Shown: positions 43,589 through 56,371 of the stretch, piece after piece
How the letters are laid out: each line of letters starts with the position of its first letter
Numbering within the stretch: position 1 is the stretch's first letter
NCBI GenBank assembly: GCA_028583415.1
Contig: CM053275.1
Coordinates: forward strand, 10,045,208-10,109,207
Direction: 5' to 3'
Origin: Protea cynaroides
Lineage: Eukaryota; Streptophyta; Magnoliopsida; Proteales; Proteaceae
Length of the DNA: 64,000 bases
The notes under the pieces: generated by a model
Seen by the model: the letters and a program-made list of their open reading frames with translations, nothing else
Told to the model about the DNA's origin: nothing
Database searches by the model: none
Translations under genes and position numbers: made by a program

Positions 43589-46256
43589 TTATACATGGAT
43601 ATCACGGAAAAGCAAGGGTTTACAACTTTTATCTTCACTCTCAAGATACTCTTCAACAGCCTCACAGAGCTGAGCAGAGAACTGGTCAGGAAACAACATC
43701 ACATTGTCTGAAAGTTCCTGCCTGGGTATACAATAGTACTTCATTTAATTAAAATTTCATAAGTAGCAACATCTTTCTAAAACATTAGTAATGGGATATG
43801 ATTTAACAGAATATAATAAGAACATAAGAGCACAAAGAATTTACAAAGAAACCAAAGTAAAATAGAAAGCATACACTGGATTTACATGATTCAGTGCTTT
43901 GGCCTATGTCTACAGGCATTAAGCTTAAAGAAGGGTACAAAGAAACCCCTTGTACAGCCCAACTCTCTTCTCACCTGTTTGTTCACCTCATCTCAAAATC
44001 TCCAATATCCTTACTCTCTTTTATATCTTTGGTTTAAAAGGTGAAGAGAAAATCCCAAATGATTCCAGCCCTGGATTTTAATAGATTGAATGGCTGAGGT
44101 TACAAGAAATGCCCACTTACAACACATTTACAAAGATCCCAAATATAATGTTTTTGAAATCCTATAAACCTAACAATCAAGATTTAACAATCATTTGACA
44201 AAAATGGAAGAGAAAATAGCCATTATGTTGCTGTATCAAATTAATTTCGGTCCAAATTGAAAAATCCATCAAGCATGTAAGTCTGGGATTAATTGAATGA
44301 CCAAAGTCCTTTCTTTCTACGAATATAATTTTAAAAGGTGGAGGATGCAATAAATAAACAACACATTTCAAATCAACCAATAATTTTAAGCTGTTTAGAC
44401 TAGGAAGTTGACTTTGCTGTTCCGAAGAGCAGTCGGTAATCATAAAATTACAGCCAGGAAAATTCAAGTAGTTTTTTTTTTTTAATAAGTAAAAAAAAAA
44501 CTAGTAGTTCTCTTATATGCTAGTCAATGTACTCTTACCCAAAGATGATGTGAAATAAAGCCACGGATTTAAGATTATAGAATTTTAGTCTAATTGAGAA
44601 TTGAAGAGGTTATACTCAACAATTGAACAGGTCAGAATTTAAGTATTTATCTTGCTTCGATTCTTCTATTTTGTTTATAAATTTCATAAGCAGAAGAGCA
44701 TATATAAGACTCAATTTGTCTATCAAAAATTATGTCTTACACTTTGAAATTCAATCTGGATCTTCTGGTATTAGTTGCACAAATCAAAGTGCAAATGGTA
44801 AAAACTCATTCCAACAATTCTGAATTGGAACTAGAGCACCTACCTCTCTCCCTGTAGCAGGAACCTAGAGTTACAGTAAAAATTAACTCACAATTTCCTG
44901 AGGTGCTGCCCAACTTAATTTGTGTAACTTTAGCTTGCGCGATACCGATCAATCCCTCCGTTGCATGTTGACCAAAGTGAATCAATGCCTGAAAATATGA
45001 AACAGTCAAGTAGTGTATCTGCCTATTGACCACAACCATAGAGTGGTCTTTTTTATGCTTAATTGATCAAAATTCATCTGGTGATTCAGTAATATGCCTA
45101 CAACACTCTTTACGCTAGAGTCTTATTTCAAGGCTCAAACCATGAACATACAATATGGCTGTTCGCAAGACTAATTGCAAGAAAAGATAATGATGTTTCA
45201 GCAAAACTAAAGCAATATCTAGGTTCAATAGTGGTTTACCATAGGAATAATTTAGTAAGTAAATACTATGAAGCAGAGCAGGAGATCATTCTCTTATTTT
45301 AGAACAATTTGTGCAAAAATTGATGAGGTGAAATTAGAAATCAGTAAATTTAGTAAAATAAAAATTAATTAAAATTCTCCCAAAAGAAATGGATATAGAA
45401 CTAACCTGTTTGTTGTTTATAAGTCCTTGAGAATGCTGAGTTTTTTATCCAACCTATCAGCCTTGTCCAGCGAGGGACGCAAATGATAGGCACATAGGAT
45501 ATGTAGAAAAACTGATTCGAAGAAGTAATTAACCCACATGCATGACAAAAACATAACTAAAAAAGGGGGGCTCCTCCCACTGGAAGTCCTGCTCAGCAGC
45601 AGTCCAAGTAAGGTATTAATATCCACATGCATGACAAAAACAGTTTTAAAGAAACAAGAAAAATGGAAACTTTTGTTTTCACAGATTTATATTAAAAAAG
45701 TAGCTGCCCCAAAACATACTAGTTTGTCACCAAAATCGGGGCTATTGAATTTTCAACTTGTTCTTCTCCACTGTTTAAAAGCACTCATTAAATGGATAAC
45801 CATAGCCATAGACCACCACACTATAATCAGAAAATTCGATTACTTCTAACAGAGAGAGAAACATCTAATCAGAAAATATGTGATTTCTGTTTTGATATTT
45901 TGATGTTGTACTTCTTGGAAGGGTTGAGAAAAATTGTGCACCTCAGATTGTTGCTTACCTAGTTCCCCATTTTAAAGTCCAAGCCTTTGCAACAGTTTGC
46001 CACTTCTTTTGCTGCAAGAAATCAGTATTGGAAACTCCAAATATTTCTGGAATTTTGTGCACCTCCAGTTGATCAGAGTGTATTCTAGTGATCTTCAAAG
46101 ACACAAAATCATTGAAGGATTAGCAGAAAGTATCCACAACAGGAAACCTGCATTTCTGTCAGAACCACAGAAAAATGATGAAACGAGAATCTCCATTGAA
46201 ATGTTGAAATTTTAACCTCTCAAAGCTGTTTCAATGACATATTTTTCTTCATAGAC
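43589..46256 (-). CDS. Unrecognised multi-exon gene with 8-nt microexon; one in-frame TAG (possible pseudogene)
   Basis: Exons found from splice sites on minus: 46256-46217, 46011-45959, 45435-45406, 44988-44892, 44851-44844, 43717-43589. Their phases join perfectly (40+53+30+97+8+129 = 357 nt). The text is protein-like: VYEEKYVIETALR, AKEVANCCKGLDFKMGN, HSQGLINNKQ, ALIHFGQHATEGLIGIAQAK, then WRE from the microexon, then ELSDNVMLFPDQFSAQLCEA and stop. The last codon of the second exon is TAG, just before GTAAGC, so the frame is broken there unless that junction is wrong. Upstream exons were not found. I do not recognise the family, and no membrane segment or known motif is visible. Confidence 0.5.
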
Positions 46257-47749
46257 CTGAACCGAGTTTCTCAAATCCCATTGCGTAGATTGGATAGTGA
46301 GAATATATTTTGAGGGTTATGATAATCAGTAAAGTAGTGTAGTAGTACCAGTAATTCGAAAGGTCCAAAGCTTCCATAGATTCTATACACATCCAACCCT
46401 CTAAAGTACTGACCTCTTTCTTCTACTCACTGGAAATAAAAATCAACAGATGATTGCATGGACATTTTTAGGTCAAGGCTTCAAGCTACTCAAAGCTCCT
46501 ATTCTTCAAAAGCTATTCACATCCCAGAAGAACCCAAAATGTTGAAGAACAAGTTTATGTGATAGCATATATTCAAGTCAGTTGGGACCAGATTACAATC
46601 TCAGTACATCCTTATATAATGGCCAGTACATCTCTTGTATGATTTGCTATATTCAAGTTCTATAACATACCCAAATTGGGGAATTTCTGAAATTGTTTTT
46701 TCCCCCTTATGGATTCAACTCTATGTAACCCTAGTATAATGCATGTGTAGGGCAGAACATCAAGCAAATGGCCAATGATGCAGCAATAAGTCCACCCTGT
46801 TGACCATAATAGAATGCTTACAATTGTATTCTGATGAATCCAACCTACATTGTGTACGAAGTGCAAAGAGATGGAATTAACAGTCTTGCTATGTAATTCG
46901 AACAAGGAAATATATTAGTTTTAGTCAAGACAGCATCATTCATGTTCTATTTCTAAAAACTCCTCTCCTCAACTTTTTCTGGCATGGGATCCAAAGGCCT
47001 AAGCAGATTCAATCCAACGCAGATTACCAAAATTCAACCAGGAGAACACATGACCCCCCCTATTTGATGTTTGCAGATCAAACGATTTTGAGTTTTGACT
47101 CGAGAGAAAGTGAAAAGTGAAAAACTAAAAAAAAAAAACAGTTCAAGAGAAAGGGGCATTTTCCTCTCGGTCGCTTTTGGCTGTGTTAGGTGGTTGTGCA
47201 GCGCCTTTGTTTGTGTTTAGTCAGTTTGTTTATTTTGTGTTTTCTTTGCTTTCTCTCTAGTTTTATCCTTTCAGCTTCTTGTGTCTCCACACTTTTGGCC
47301 TCGTGTTTTCGTTGTTTGCCCGGTGAGGATGAATATATTTTACTCCTCTAGGGGTTTTGCACTATAAAAGAAAGAAAAGAGAACCGAGCTTTCTCTCCTT
47401 TCTCGGCCACTCCTCTGTTCTTTCTCTTAAAAGTTCCATGCCCAACAGCAGCCATGCATCAGAAACAAATACCTTGTCATCTAAATATACACAATTATCC
47501 CTTTACTGTGTTTCCAGATCTATTGACCAACAATGAATTCAGGAGAGCCAAGTGAATCAGAAGAAATAGAATACAGATTCTCTAAGCACATACCCAAATG
47601 ATCCGACTAAATTTTACAAACCCAATCCAAAAAAAAAAAAAAAACTCAAAATTGTCCCCAAAAGGGATGCATTTGAGGATAAGAAAGAAGAATATAAAAG
47701 GAAATGGAAATTGAGATGGTTATAATTTCTCACCCCACCATTCAAAAAC
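46257..47749. other. Spacer; may hold missing 5' exons of the minus-strand gene and the RPI 3' UTR
   Basis: An open minus-strand stretch near 46290-46430 (RGLDVYRIYGSFGPFELL) hints at another exon but has no clean splice borders. Positions 47,600-47,749 should be the ribose-5-phosphate isomerase 3' UTR. Confidence 0.4.
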
Positions 47750-48625
47750 TCACTTGGTCTTCAAGCTCACTCCTTCCTTCCCAGCAATAATAACAGCAGA
47801 GGCCATGTTGAGAAATAATCCATGCTCCACCACTCCTTCAAACGTGGACATCACTTCCGCTGCCGCTTCCGCATCCTTGATTGGATTCTGGAAGTACAAA
47901 TCAACAATATAGTTCGAATTATCAGTGACGTAAGGCTTCCCATTTGCATCCACTCTGAGTTTAGCTTCACAGCCTTCTTCCTTGAACAATTCCTGTAGCT
48001 TCGTCAAGTTGTACTTCCAGCAGAATTGCACTACCTCGACCGGCATAGCGAGGCCACTACCACCTAAACCATCGACCAATTTAGTATCATCGGCCACCAC
48101 AACAAATTTGTCCGAAGCAGCCTCCACCATCTTCTCCCTCAAGAGAGCACCACCACGTCCCTTCACCAAATTGAGTCCTGGGTCGACCTCATCAGCGCCA
48201 TCGATGGCGAGATCGATGTGTGGGTGAAGATCGAGCACTGAAATGGGGATACCCAGTGAGGCGGCTTGTTCGGCGGTACGCTTCGATGTGGGTACGCCCA
48301 CTATGTCCGTGAGTTTGCCCGAGTTGTAGAGTTCACCGATTTTGGCGACAACGAAATAGGCAGTGGAGCCGGTGCCGAGGCCGAGGACCATACCACTTTT
48401 AACATACTCCACGGCCTTATCGGCTGCAATCTTTTTGAGGTCGTCTTGGCTTAGAGGAGCAGAGGGGTTTGGTGATGAGAAGGCTTTGATGGACAAAGGA
48501 GCACGGGGAAGAGAACGTAGGATAAAAGATGCAGGGCTGCGTAGGGCAAGGTGGGAGGCATTGTTTCGGAGGGCAGAGGAGGAAGATTTGACGGAGGAAG
48601 GGGAGAGAAGGGTTAAGCTCGCCAT
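47750..48625 (-). CDS. RPI: Ribose-5-phosphate isomerase, chloroplastic
   Basis: Interconverts ribose 5-phosphate and ribulose 5-phosphate (EC 5.3.1.6) in the Calvin cycle and the reductive/oxidative pentose phosphate pathways. Intronless, 291 residues. Residues 1-50 are Ser/Arg-rich without acidic residues, a plastid transit peptide. The core has the phosphate loop GLGTGSTA (82-89), DGADEVDP (142-149, with the catalytic Asp pair) and KGRGGALLREK (155-165, catalytic Lys and Glu), then PVEVVQF and YIVDLYF. All active-site residues are present and the length matches plant RPI-A type enzymes. The TATA box is at 48723-48730. Confidence 0.97.
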   Translation of the reverse strand: MASLTLLSPSSVKSSSSALRNNASHLALRSPASFILRSLPRAPLSIKAFSSPNPSAPLSQDDLKKIAADKAVEYVKSGMVLGLGTGSTAYFVVAKIGELYNSGKLTDIVGVPTSKRTAEQAASLGIPISVLDLHPHIDLAIDGADEVDPGLNLVKGRGGALLREKMVEAASDKFVVVADDTKLVDGLGGSGLAMPVEVVQFCWKYNLTKLQELFKEEGCEAKLRVDANGKPYVTDNSNYIVDLYFQNPIKDAEAAAEVMSTFEGVVEHGLFLNMASAVIIAGKEGVSLKTK

Positions 48626-48722
48626 TGGAAGAAATTAACGAAATATTGATGCAGAGAGAAAGGAGAAGAACGTGAGATATCTTTCTCTTTTAGCTTGTTT
48701 AATACCTTCCTGTCTCTTTGGC

Positions 48723-48730
48723 TTTATATA
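48723..48730 (-). promoter_or_regulatory. TATA box of the ribose-5-phosphate isomerase gene
   Basis: Minus strand TATATAAA about 100 bp before the ATG at 48625. Confidence 0.65.
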
Positions 48731-49300
48731 AGAAAGGTTCAGACTTTCAGAGATTGTTGGTGGGATGAAACATGAATTGAGACTTGAGAATCTGAGATAG
48801 AGATTGGTTCATTGGATTCATCCCTTGAAAAAGAACTGAAATTGGATATCAAATTTTAGCTGGTGGCATGATGCTGCATTACATTTGTTTGTTTACTGGT
48901 TCTTTTCAATCCTTAGAAATATATTCGTTCGGAAAACGATTTGTTTCTGTTGGAAGTTGGAACTGGGGAAACCCAGTGGTGGGTCCAATGGTAGAACGGG
49001 CTGGGGAGTGGCAATTTGGTGGGCTTGGGGGTAGTTGCTCAGTCATCATCACACCAATTGAGTCAATTTCACCTTCCAGTCCTTACTCCTTACCCATCCA
49101 GAAGAAAAACGAGGGGGGGTGGGTGGGTCAGCCACTCAGCCCAGCCCAAGTAGTACCTTACACTATGATTGGGTTTTTATATTACTTTAATATTGGGGGA
49201 AGTTCTATTCACTTCCCTTGACTTTTCATATATGTACTCAAATTCTCCTATTTATGATGTGAAAACTTCTAACCTAACAATTTTATACAGAATTATTTAT

Positions 49301-49301
<1 letters not shown>

Positions 49302-49382
<81 letters not shown>
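49302..49382. repeat. (A)n(TA)n microsatellite
   Basis: About 29 A followed by about 26 TA units. Confidence 0.97.
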
Positions 49383-49387
<5 letters not shown>

Positions 49388-50162
49388 ACAAATGCAGGCT
49401 CAGCTAGTCGTCTTCCTCCGATGTCTGGTAGAATGTAGAAACCCAGAAGGTCACGGTTTCGATTCTTGTATCTTCAACTTGTGTCTTATATCGCTTTGCT
49501 TAACTTCTTTTCTTTCATTGGTTTATCTTTTTCATTTAAATAAATAATACATTTTTAATATACTTTTATTTTTATTAGATAAAGTCAACTCTTAAACACA
49601 TTATGTCTTTTACCCAAATACATTGTCTTCTATCAAAAAAAAAAGAAAAAGAAAAAAGAAAGGGACATTATATCTTCAATGGGATAATACATACCATATG
49701 CTTTACAGAAGTGTATTAAAATAAGTTCAACAAAAACTATTGTTAACTTTTGAAGTATAATATGTCCTCTAACAAATAATACAGCAAGGGGATTGGCAAG
49801 CTACCCGCATGCCTTGGTATCTATACACCCTATCAATTAGGGAGATGGTTCGAAAAGTATGGAGGCAATAAAAATGAGGAGTGAGAATGTTAGAGGGGGA
49901 GGAGAGGTGAAGAGAAAGAGACCATGAGAGGGTTTTATGCGTATCAAAGTCGCTTACATTGATAAGCTTACCAATATAACCCAAATATCTGTTATACGTA
50001 GTAGATGGGATGAGACCAAAATTTTGGGTACACATAGACCCAAAGATCTGCTCATATGTGGAATTTCAAACCAAATGAAGCTTCCCAATTAACATAATAT
50101 AGATTTAAAAGTTCAATATTATAAGAGAATGTATAGTAATGTTTGGAGTCCCATAGACGTGC

Positions 50163-50164
<2 letters not shown>

Positions 50165-50237
<73 letters not shown>
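50165..50237. repeat. (TA)n microsatellite
   Basis: About 36 TA units without interruption. Confidence 0.97.
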
Positions 50238-50239
<2 letters not shown>

Positions 50240-52151
50240 AACACATGAGGAAGTATTTGATTGAATTACGCTAAACAATTTGACATGTGATTAAGACATG
50301 CCATATATATTTATCTAATGGTTAAAAACAGAACCAAATACAACTCTAATTTTAAGATTTATTACCACAATACTTCGTTAAACATTTGTTGTTAAAATCT
50401 TTGAAAATTTTATTATGTTGTAGATTGAAGTTTGGTAACTCCAAGTAAAAAAATATATTCAAATTTGATTACTACAATATCCTCATTTACCCATTTAATA
50501 TATTTTAATTGTAAATATTTTTTTAGAAAAAAAAATTAAAATTAAAATTTTGTTTTGGTGAATGACCAAGTGGAAAATTTCAACCATTTCAAGTATTTTA
50601 TACAATCAATTCAAGTTTAGGATTGATCTTTCGTCTTTAGCATCTAATATGATCCCACTTATTACTGGTTCTTTTTTTTTTCTTTTTTCTTTTTTTCTTT
50701 TTTTTGCCTTTTTAAAAATAGGTGAATAAAGGTTACCTTTTACCCATTTTTGTAAGGTTACCCCTTTTTGTACCCCACGCATGATGGTGTATTTGTTACA
50801 TGGCTTAGATGTGCATATGTATATATATTAATATAAAAGCATGGATTTTATATTGTATAAAACATTGTTTTATTATTAAACAGATATTTATCTATACTAT
50901 TTTATTAAGGGTTGCATGATTTTTTGGACTTGGACCCAATTTTTTGTCACCTACGAGGGTGTTAGATTCAGATCTAACAACATTTGGCGATATATTCGAA
51001 AATTTGTTTTATAAAGGGTTGGTCATTTAATGATCATGTCATCATCTACATCATTGGGTGTTGATCAAAAAAGAGGTTTCACATAGTTATTGACCAAAGA
51101 TTGTTAGTGGTTGTGAAAGAGCTTGTACTGCGGGCAGTATGCCTGTCTTTTTCCCTCTTTTTTCTCTTTTTTATGAGACGAACGGATGGAGGGAGTGCAA
51201 GTTTGGAAGACGGTATTTGGGAATTTTTTCAAGGAAAACAGATAGAAAGAAAAAGAAGTAGTTGGAGAAGGAGACTCCTCATCTCAATGCTACTATATCT
51301 TCTGGTAAGAACAAAATGGATTGACGAGATATCATCAGAATAGATTGTCAACTCGGGTTGTGGACTTGACAATTGTTAATGGAAGCAAATAAGTTTACGC
51401 ACAAACAAAGCGATCATGATGGATCCATAGGAATGAATTGAACTCCTAAAGCACAAGCCGGAGATCTTAGCGGAAGAATGGGATCTAGATTGACGGGCAT
51501 AAAAAGCCATCTCTATCAATCTTAGCGGAAGTTTGTTTTTGGACGGAGAGGGGGATGGTGGGCATTAATTAGCAACCAAAGAATTTGTTATAAGCATATA
51601 TCTAAATATATGTAAAGTTTTTTGGTTGGGGATGTGGATTTTCATCACGTGGGAAATGTTTGAGCCAAAAAAAATATAAGCCCTAAGGTTCGGTTGGGCT
51701 GGGCTTTGGATTAAGTCCTTGAATACATGGGTTTTTAGTTACAAGGGATTATTACTACGACAAAAGAAAATCTGTTAAAAACTAAAATTTTAGTACGTTG
51801 GCATTATTCATATGTCGTAAATTTCCACTGTATTTTTGGTAGGTTTATTTGGTAGATTTCAAAGGTGGTTTTTTTTTTTTTTTTTTTTTGGGATGAACTT
51901 GAAATGGTTTGATACTGTAACAAAGGTCATTGCAAACTTGGTCCAAAATTATGGGCTACTCTTACATTTAGATGTAAGACGTTCCAATGGGATGATATTG
52001 TTTGAGTGTGTAAATTGTACACAGAAAAGGGAGAACGTTAATGGATGATAGTCACAACGGACCATAATCTCTTCATGTTCTTATGTTGACAAAGGTTGTC
52101 ATCTATGGATCATAATTCTTATATCGATAACTGCACACAGTGGATCACAGC

Positions 52152-52812
52152 TAAGGGTGTCAACGGGTCGGTCTGGGTCGATTTCAGTCTGGGCTGAACC
52201 GGTGTATGGTTTTATAAATCCAGTCCAAAACATGTCCATTAAGAGTTCGGGCTGGGTTGGGCTGCGTTGGACACAATAACTAACGGGCTGGTCCGGTGTC
52301 GATTTGTTATCGGACTGGGCTTATTGAGGTGATTTCGGACTAGTTCAGTCTAGACCGGGCTTATCAAGCTTATCGGGCCTATTTTATATGTAAGATATAT
52401 ATAACCTATTTTATTATTTATATCTATAAAATTAGTATCATTCATTCTATATGTATGTAATTCAGTAAATTATAACAATTAACATACTATTTTCAACTAT
52501 GGATTCATATAATATTTCGAATCAAGAAATGAACTATAACAATGTAATATAATCCATCAAAAAAACCATTAAAATTAAAAAATTGGGCTCAGATGGACCT
52601 TAACGGTGTTCGGGTTATATTTTATTGGTTCGGACTAATTCGGGCTTCTTAACGGATAGATTCAATCTAGTTTAGGTTTGGACTGAAACAGTGTCAGGCT
52701 TTACAAGCCGAGATCGAAACTTGTCCATTAAGGTTCTGTCCAAACTAGGATCAGGTTATATCGGACCGACTAGATCCGTACTACCGGGCTGAGCCCATTT
52801 TTGACACCTTTA
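52152..52812. mobile_element. hAT-type MITE
   Basis: Ends TAAGGGTGTCAA and TTGACACCTTTA are inverted repeats with one mismatch. The 8-bp flanks ATCACAGC (52144-52151) and ATCATAAC (52813-52820) match at 6 of 8, a decayed hAT target duplication. Subterminal inverted pieces (GGGCTGAACC / GGGCTGAGCCC; TCCATTAAG twice) are typical of a widespread plant family beginning GGGTGTCAA. No coding sequence. Confidence 0.7.
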
Positions 52813-54043
52813 ATCATAACTATTGAACATTCCTCATCTCAACATAAGGACATGGGAAGATTATTTTTCTTTGGATGTTGAAGAAATATCTCAAATTGAA
52901 ATGATGTTTGATTCAGAAAAGACTTATTCTAAATTTTCATTTATTTATTCAATATCATCAAATACTGATGAATAAATAATTAATATTTTATAAATTGATC
53001 ATATGATGAAAATAAATTATGCCCTATCTTCTGATACGACCCAAAATGAAAATATATTTTTTTTTTTTTGATAAAACAAAATGAAAATAACTGACATGAA
53101 AAGAGTAAAGAAGCTCGAAGATCGTGGCCAGTGATCAAACAATGGAAAGAGAAAAGGGAAAACAAAAAACAAATTAGTTTATTATTTCAGGGAAGGGGGA
53201 TATTGCGGGCGATGATGAATCTCTCTCAAGATTTTATTATTATTATTTTTTTAATAATTTCTCAAGTGTCCGTGGAGCAGTAAAAGCATAATAAAAGGAA
53301 AAAATCCCAGAGGGAAATTTTGTTTTTACAGTGGTGGTGCAGTGATGCTGTCTTGTCCATTGGATCTTAATCGAAGAAGATCCATCCCTTCAATCTCCGT
53401 ACAGCGCCGGCGTATGGTACAGACTGACTATCGACATGACGGTTAACGCTGGGAGGGAGGGAGAGAAGGAGGGGCATATCTGGAATTTAGTAGTCAAAGA
53501 ATCCAGATGTCCTATCTATTTATTTGATTCTTTATCGATTTGTGTGCAAATAAATATATAATATGGTTTCTCTTCTCTCACTTTCGTTTGGCCTTCCTCC
53601 TTCTTTTTTATCTTCTCTTTCTTATCACATCTTTGCTTTCTCTGAAGCTTTCTCGTATTTTGCGCTGCATGTCTAGCATGTCTAGTTTGGATTTTGGAGG
53701 GTCATTCTCAGTGTTCTTCCATTAGTGGGCCTTCTTCGCCCATTCATCCCCCTGTTTGTGATGCTTCTCTTTCTTTTTCTTTTTTTAATTTAATTTGGAA
53801 AAAAATGGGAAAAAAAGGGTTTTAAATTTTAAACCTTTCGTAAATGAATTATTGGCTAAAAAAAAAAAAGATGAATTGGTAGGTCCTACGAATCCCTTTT
53901 TCTTTTTCTTTTTTTCTTTTTTTTATTATTATTTGAGGGTTTTATTAGTTGGGATTAAAGATAAGAACACAGTTTTAGGTAAGAGTATGGTATGAAATGA
54001 TACCTGATCCATATTGATTGATTTTCATATTTAGTACTGATAT

Positions 54044-54044
<1 letters not shown>

Positions 54045-54075
<31 letters not shown>
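54045..54075. repeat. (TA)n microsatellite
   Basis: About 15 TA units. Confidence 0.95.
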
Positions 54076-54078
<3 letters not shown>

Positions 54079-56324
54079 GTAAAAAGATCATCTATTGTGA
54101 AAAAGAGAAAAAAAAATCAAGCTTTCATTTACATGGTGTTCGTGAAGCCAAAAAATGAAAAATAGTCAATCAATCAATCTCGAAATGATAAAAGTCTTCT
54201 TGCAAAGGTATGAATTGTATCTATCTTAATATCATAAACTAAATCCATAGATATGAATAATTAAAAAGAAACAGTGAAAAAAAAATTAAAGAATATAGGA
54301 ACCATCCTACACTGCCAGTATACCCTCACTCTGATTATTTGGTGATGCTGACTGTTGAGTTCTAGAAACAAATATTCCCGAATTTTTTTGGAATCTGCAC
54401 TTTGGCGGGAAAGTTTTGAAATTGATTTTTATATTCCGTTGAAAGAAGAAGAATTGTGTGGGGTATAAGTCATATGACAACTGCCATAGATGTTCATGGA
54501 TGATATGGACTACATATGTGAAACTCTTGGATGTGTCATTGTATTAGTGGCATTATTCCTAAGTTTGAATCCTTTTTTGTTTTTTGTTATCGTCTCACTT
54601 AAAAATATATTAATAATGTGTAAGAGAGGAGGTTCAAACTCTACGGGTTATACTATTAGGGTGGAGAACTGGTGTCGAAATGGTGGATCGAATTCGAAAC
54701 TCACCTCTCACTCTATATTTCCGCAATTAAGTTCCAATCATTGGACCAAACGAAAGTTTACAAACATATATATTGATCCCGAAACATTTTAATTTTTAAA
54801 ATATTTTTAAAAAATTCAAATCATTTTGGATGAATTATTGGTGTAAAGGTTTTTAAATTTTAACCTCCATAAGTTTATACATTCACACACTCTCTCAAAA
54901 ACTATTACATTGATTTTTTATTTTATTTTTTTGATAGAAGATTTCTTCTGATTATTTGTATGATATTAGTCAACTGGCGTATTAGGAGTTGTTTGATTCA
55001 CATGACATAACTAAATATATGTTACTTGATTTTAATATTATTAATATGGTCTCGATGATGTGTTAGTTTTATATTTGGTATAAATAATATCGATTAGTAA
55101 GATTGAACCACGTCGGTAGAGTATGGATGAGAAAAAAAAAATGAAATATCAATCTCAAATTAACAAATTTAGTACAAGAAAAAAACCCATGTGAGTTTAG
55201 AGCACATAAAGGCAGGCTCAACCTGGCAGGAGATAGAGTACCGGATTAGTTGCAATTATTGCTTCCATAACCGAGCATGCGACATAATCTTAGTTACACA
55301 TGACGTTAAATACAACTCATCAAATTAATTATGTCATTGCTCACTTAAGCATATCACATTAATAACACCTTCCTTTATCCTTCAATAACACCTTCCTTTT
55401 CCTTCGGGCAAACTTTATGTCTCCATTGCACTATTTGATCAATACCCAACACGTTAACTCAAGACATACTGAAAGATCCTAGTAGATGCAACTTAAGCTA
55501 TATTTCTAAACTGAACAACATACAAACATATCCAATATATCGTGACCTTCACTCTGTTTAAAATTAGTAACAAATCCTTTATATAAAGACTAATTGAACA
55601 AATTGATAGATCGAGAGGACTTTTGGAAGGCAACTACTTTGGATCCCATACGATTCTAAACTAGACAATACTCCAAAATTATTCGTCTTCTAGTTCTTTT
55701 ATTTTGAAAACTTTTTAGTTTTCTATTCCCCCCACTTCATATAAATTTATCAATATTTGCTGTGTAGATCATGACTTAGACATCAGAATGTTCTGAGGCG
55801 GCCTCGAGTCTTACCCTCATTTATTCATATTGCCCATATCTTCTATAGATTGATTATCTATACTAACAAATGACATGTAAATTCTAATAACAACATCGAT
55901 TGAAATCTAATCAATTCGATTTTAAACATGATGTTATGCATCATTGAAAAAAATCCTTAAACCATGATTGTTCAAGGCTTCTTATATAATCCGATGAAAG
56001 AAAAGGGAAATACAATCATCAATCCCCAACGTATAATAATGTTTTCCTTTCCAAGTTAGAAAGAGGATACTTGGAGTGGATATTCCTTTTGATGTGGTAT
56101 AAGACAAGGATCAATGTTTATAATAACATTAATCACCTACAATAAATACATATAAAGGAGGGGATATAGGAGTGAGAAGAGACTCTTGAGTATATTTTCA
56201 TGGTGGGGTCAGTCTTAGAATCAAGACTGAGCTATGAATTTGTGCATGTCATGTTAGGTCTGTAAAACTCCACAGTAGTATCGGTCTTAATGATGGTAGT
56301 AAAGATACTTCTGTCCCACTAACC

Positions 56325-56340
56325 CCCCCTCCCCCCCTTC

Positions 56341-56370
<30 letters not shown>
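56325..56370. repeat. C-run and (CT)n microsatellite
   Basis: Runs of C broken by T, then about 13 CT units. Confidence 0.95.

Positions 56371-56371
<1 letters not shown>

Larger units (their letters stand above)
48731..52151. other. Gene-poor AT-rich spacer
   Basis: No supported gene. It holds two long TA microsatellites, a possible tRNA-derived fragment at about 49396-49500 and poly-A/T tracts. Confidence 0.5.

Noticed and set aside
45417..45632. 71-codon minus-strand frame ending ...LSILKDL
   Set aside because: Looks protein-like, but the phase-consistent exon here is the 30-nt HSQGLINNKQ exon in another frame, which joins its neighbours properly.
45538..45849. 103-codon plus-strand frame
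   Set aside because: Lies in an intron of the minus-strand gene; composition is random and there are no splice or start signals.
48363..48638. Plus-strand frame over the isomerase start
   Set aside because: Antisense shadow of the plastid isomerase, whose minus-strand motifs are complete.
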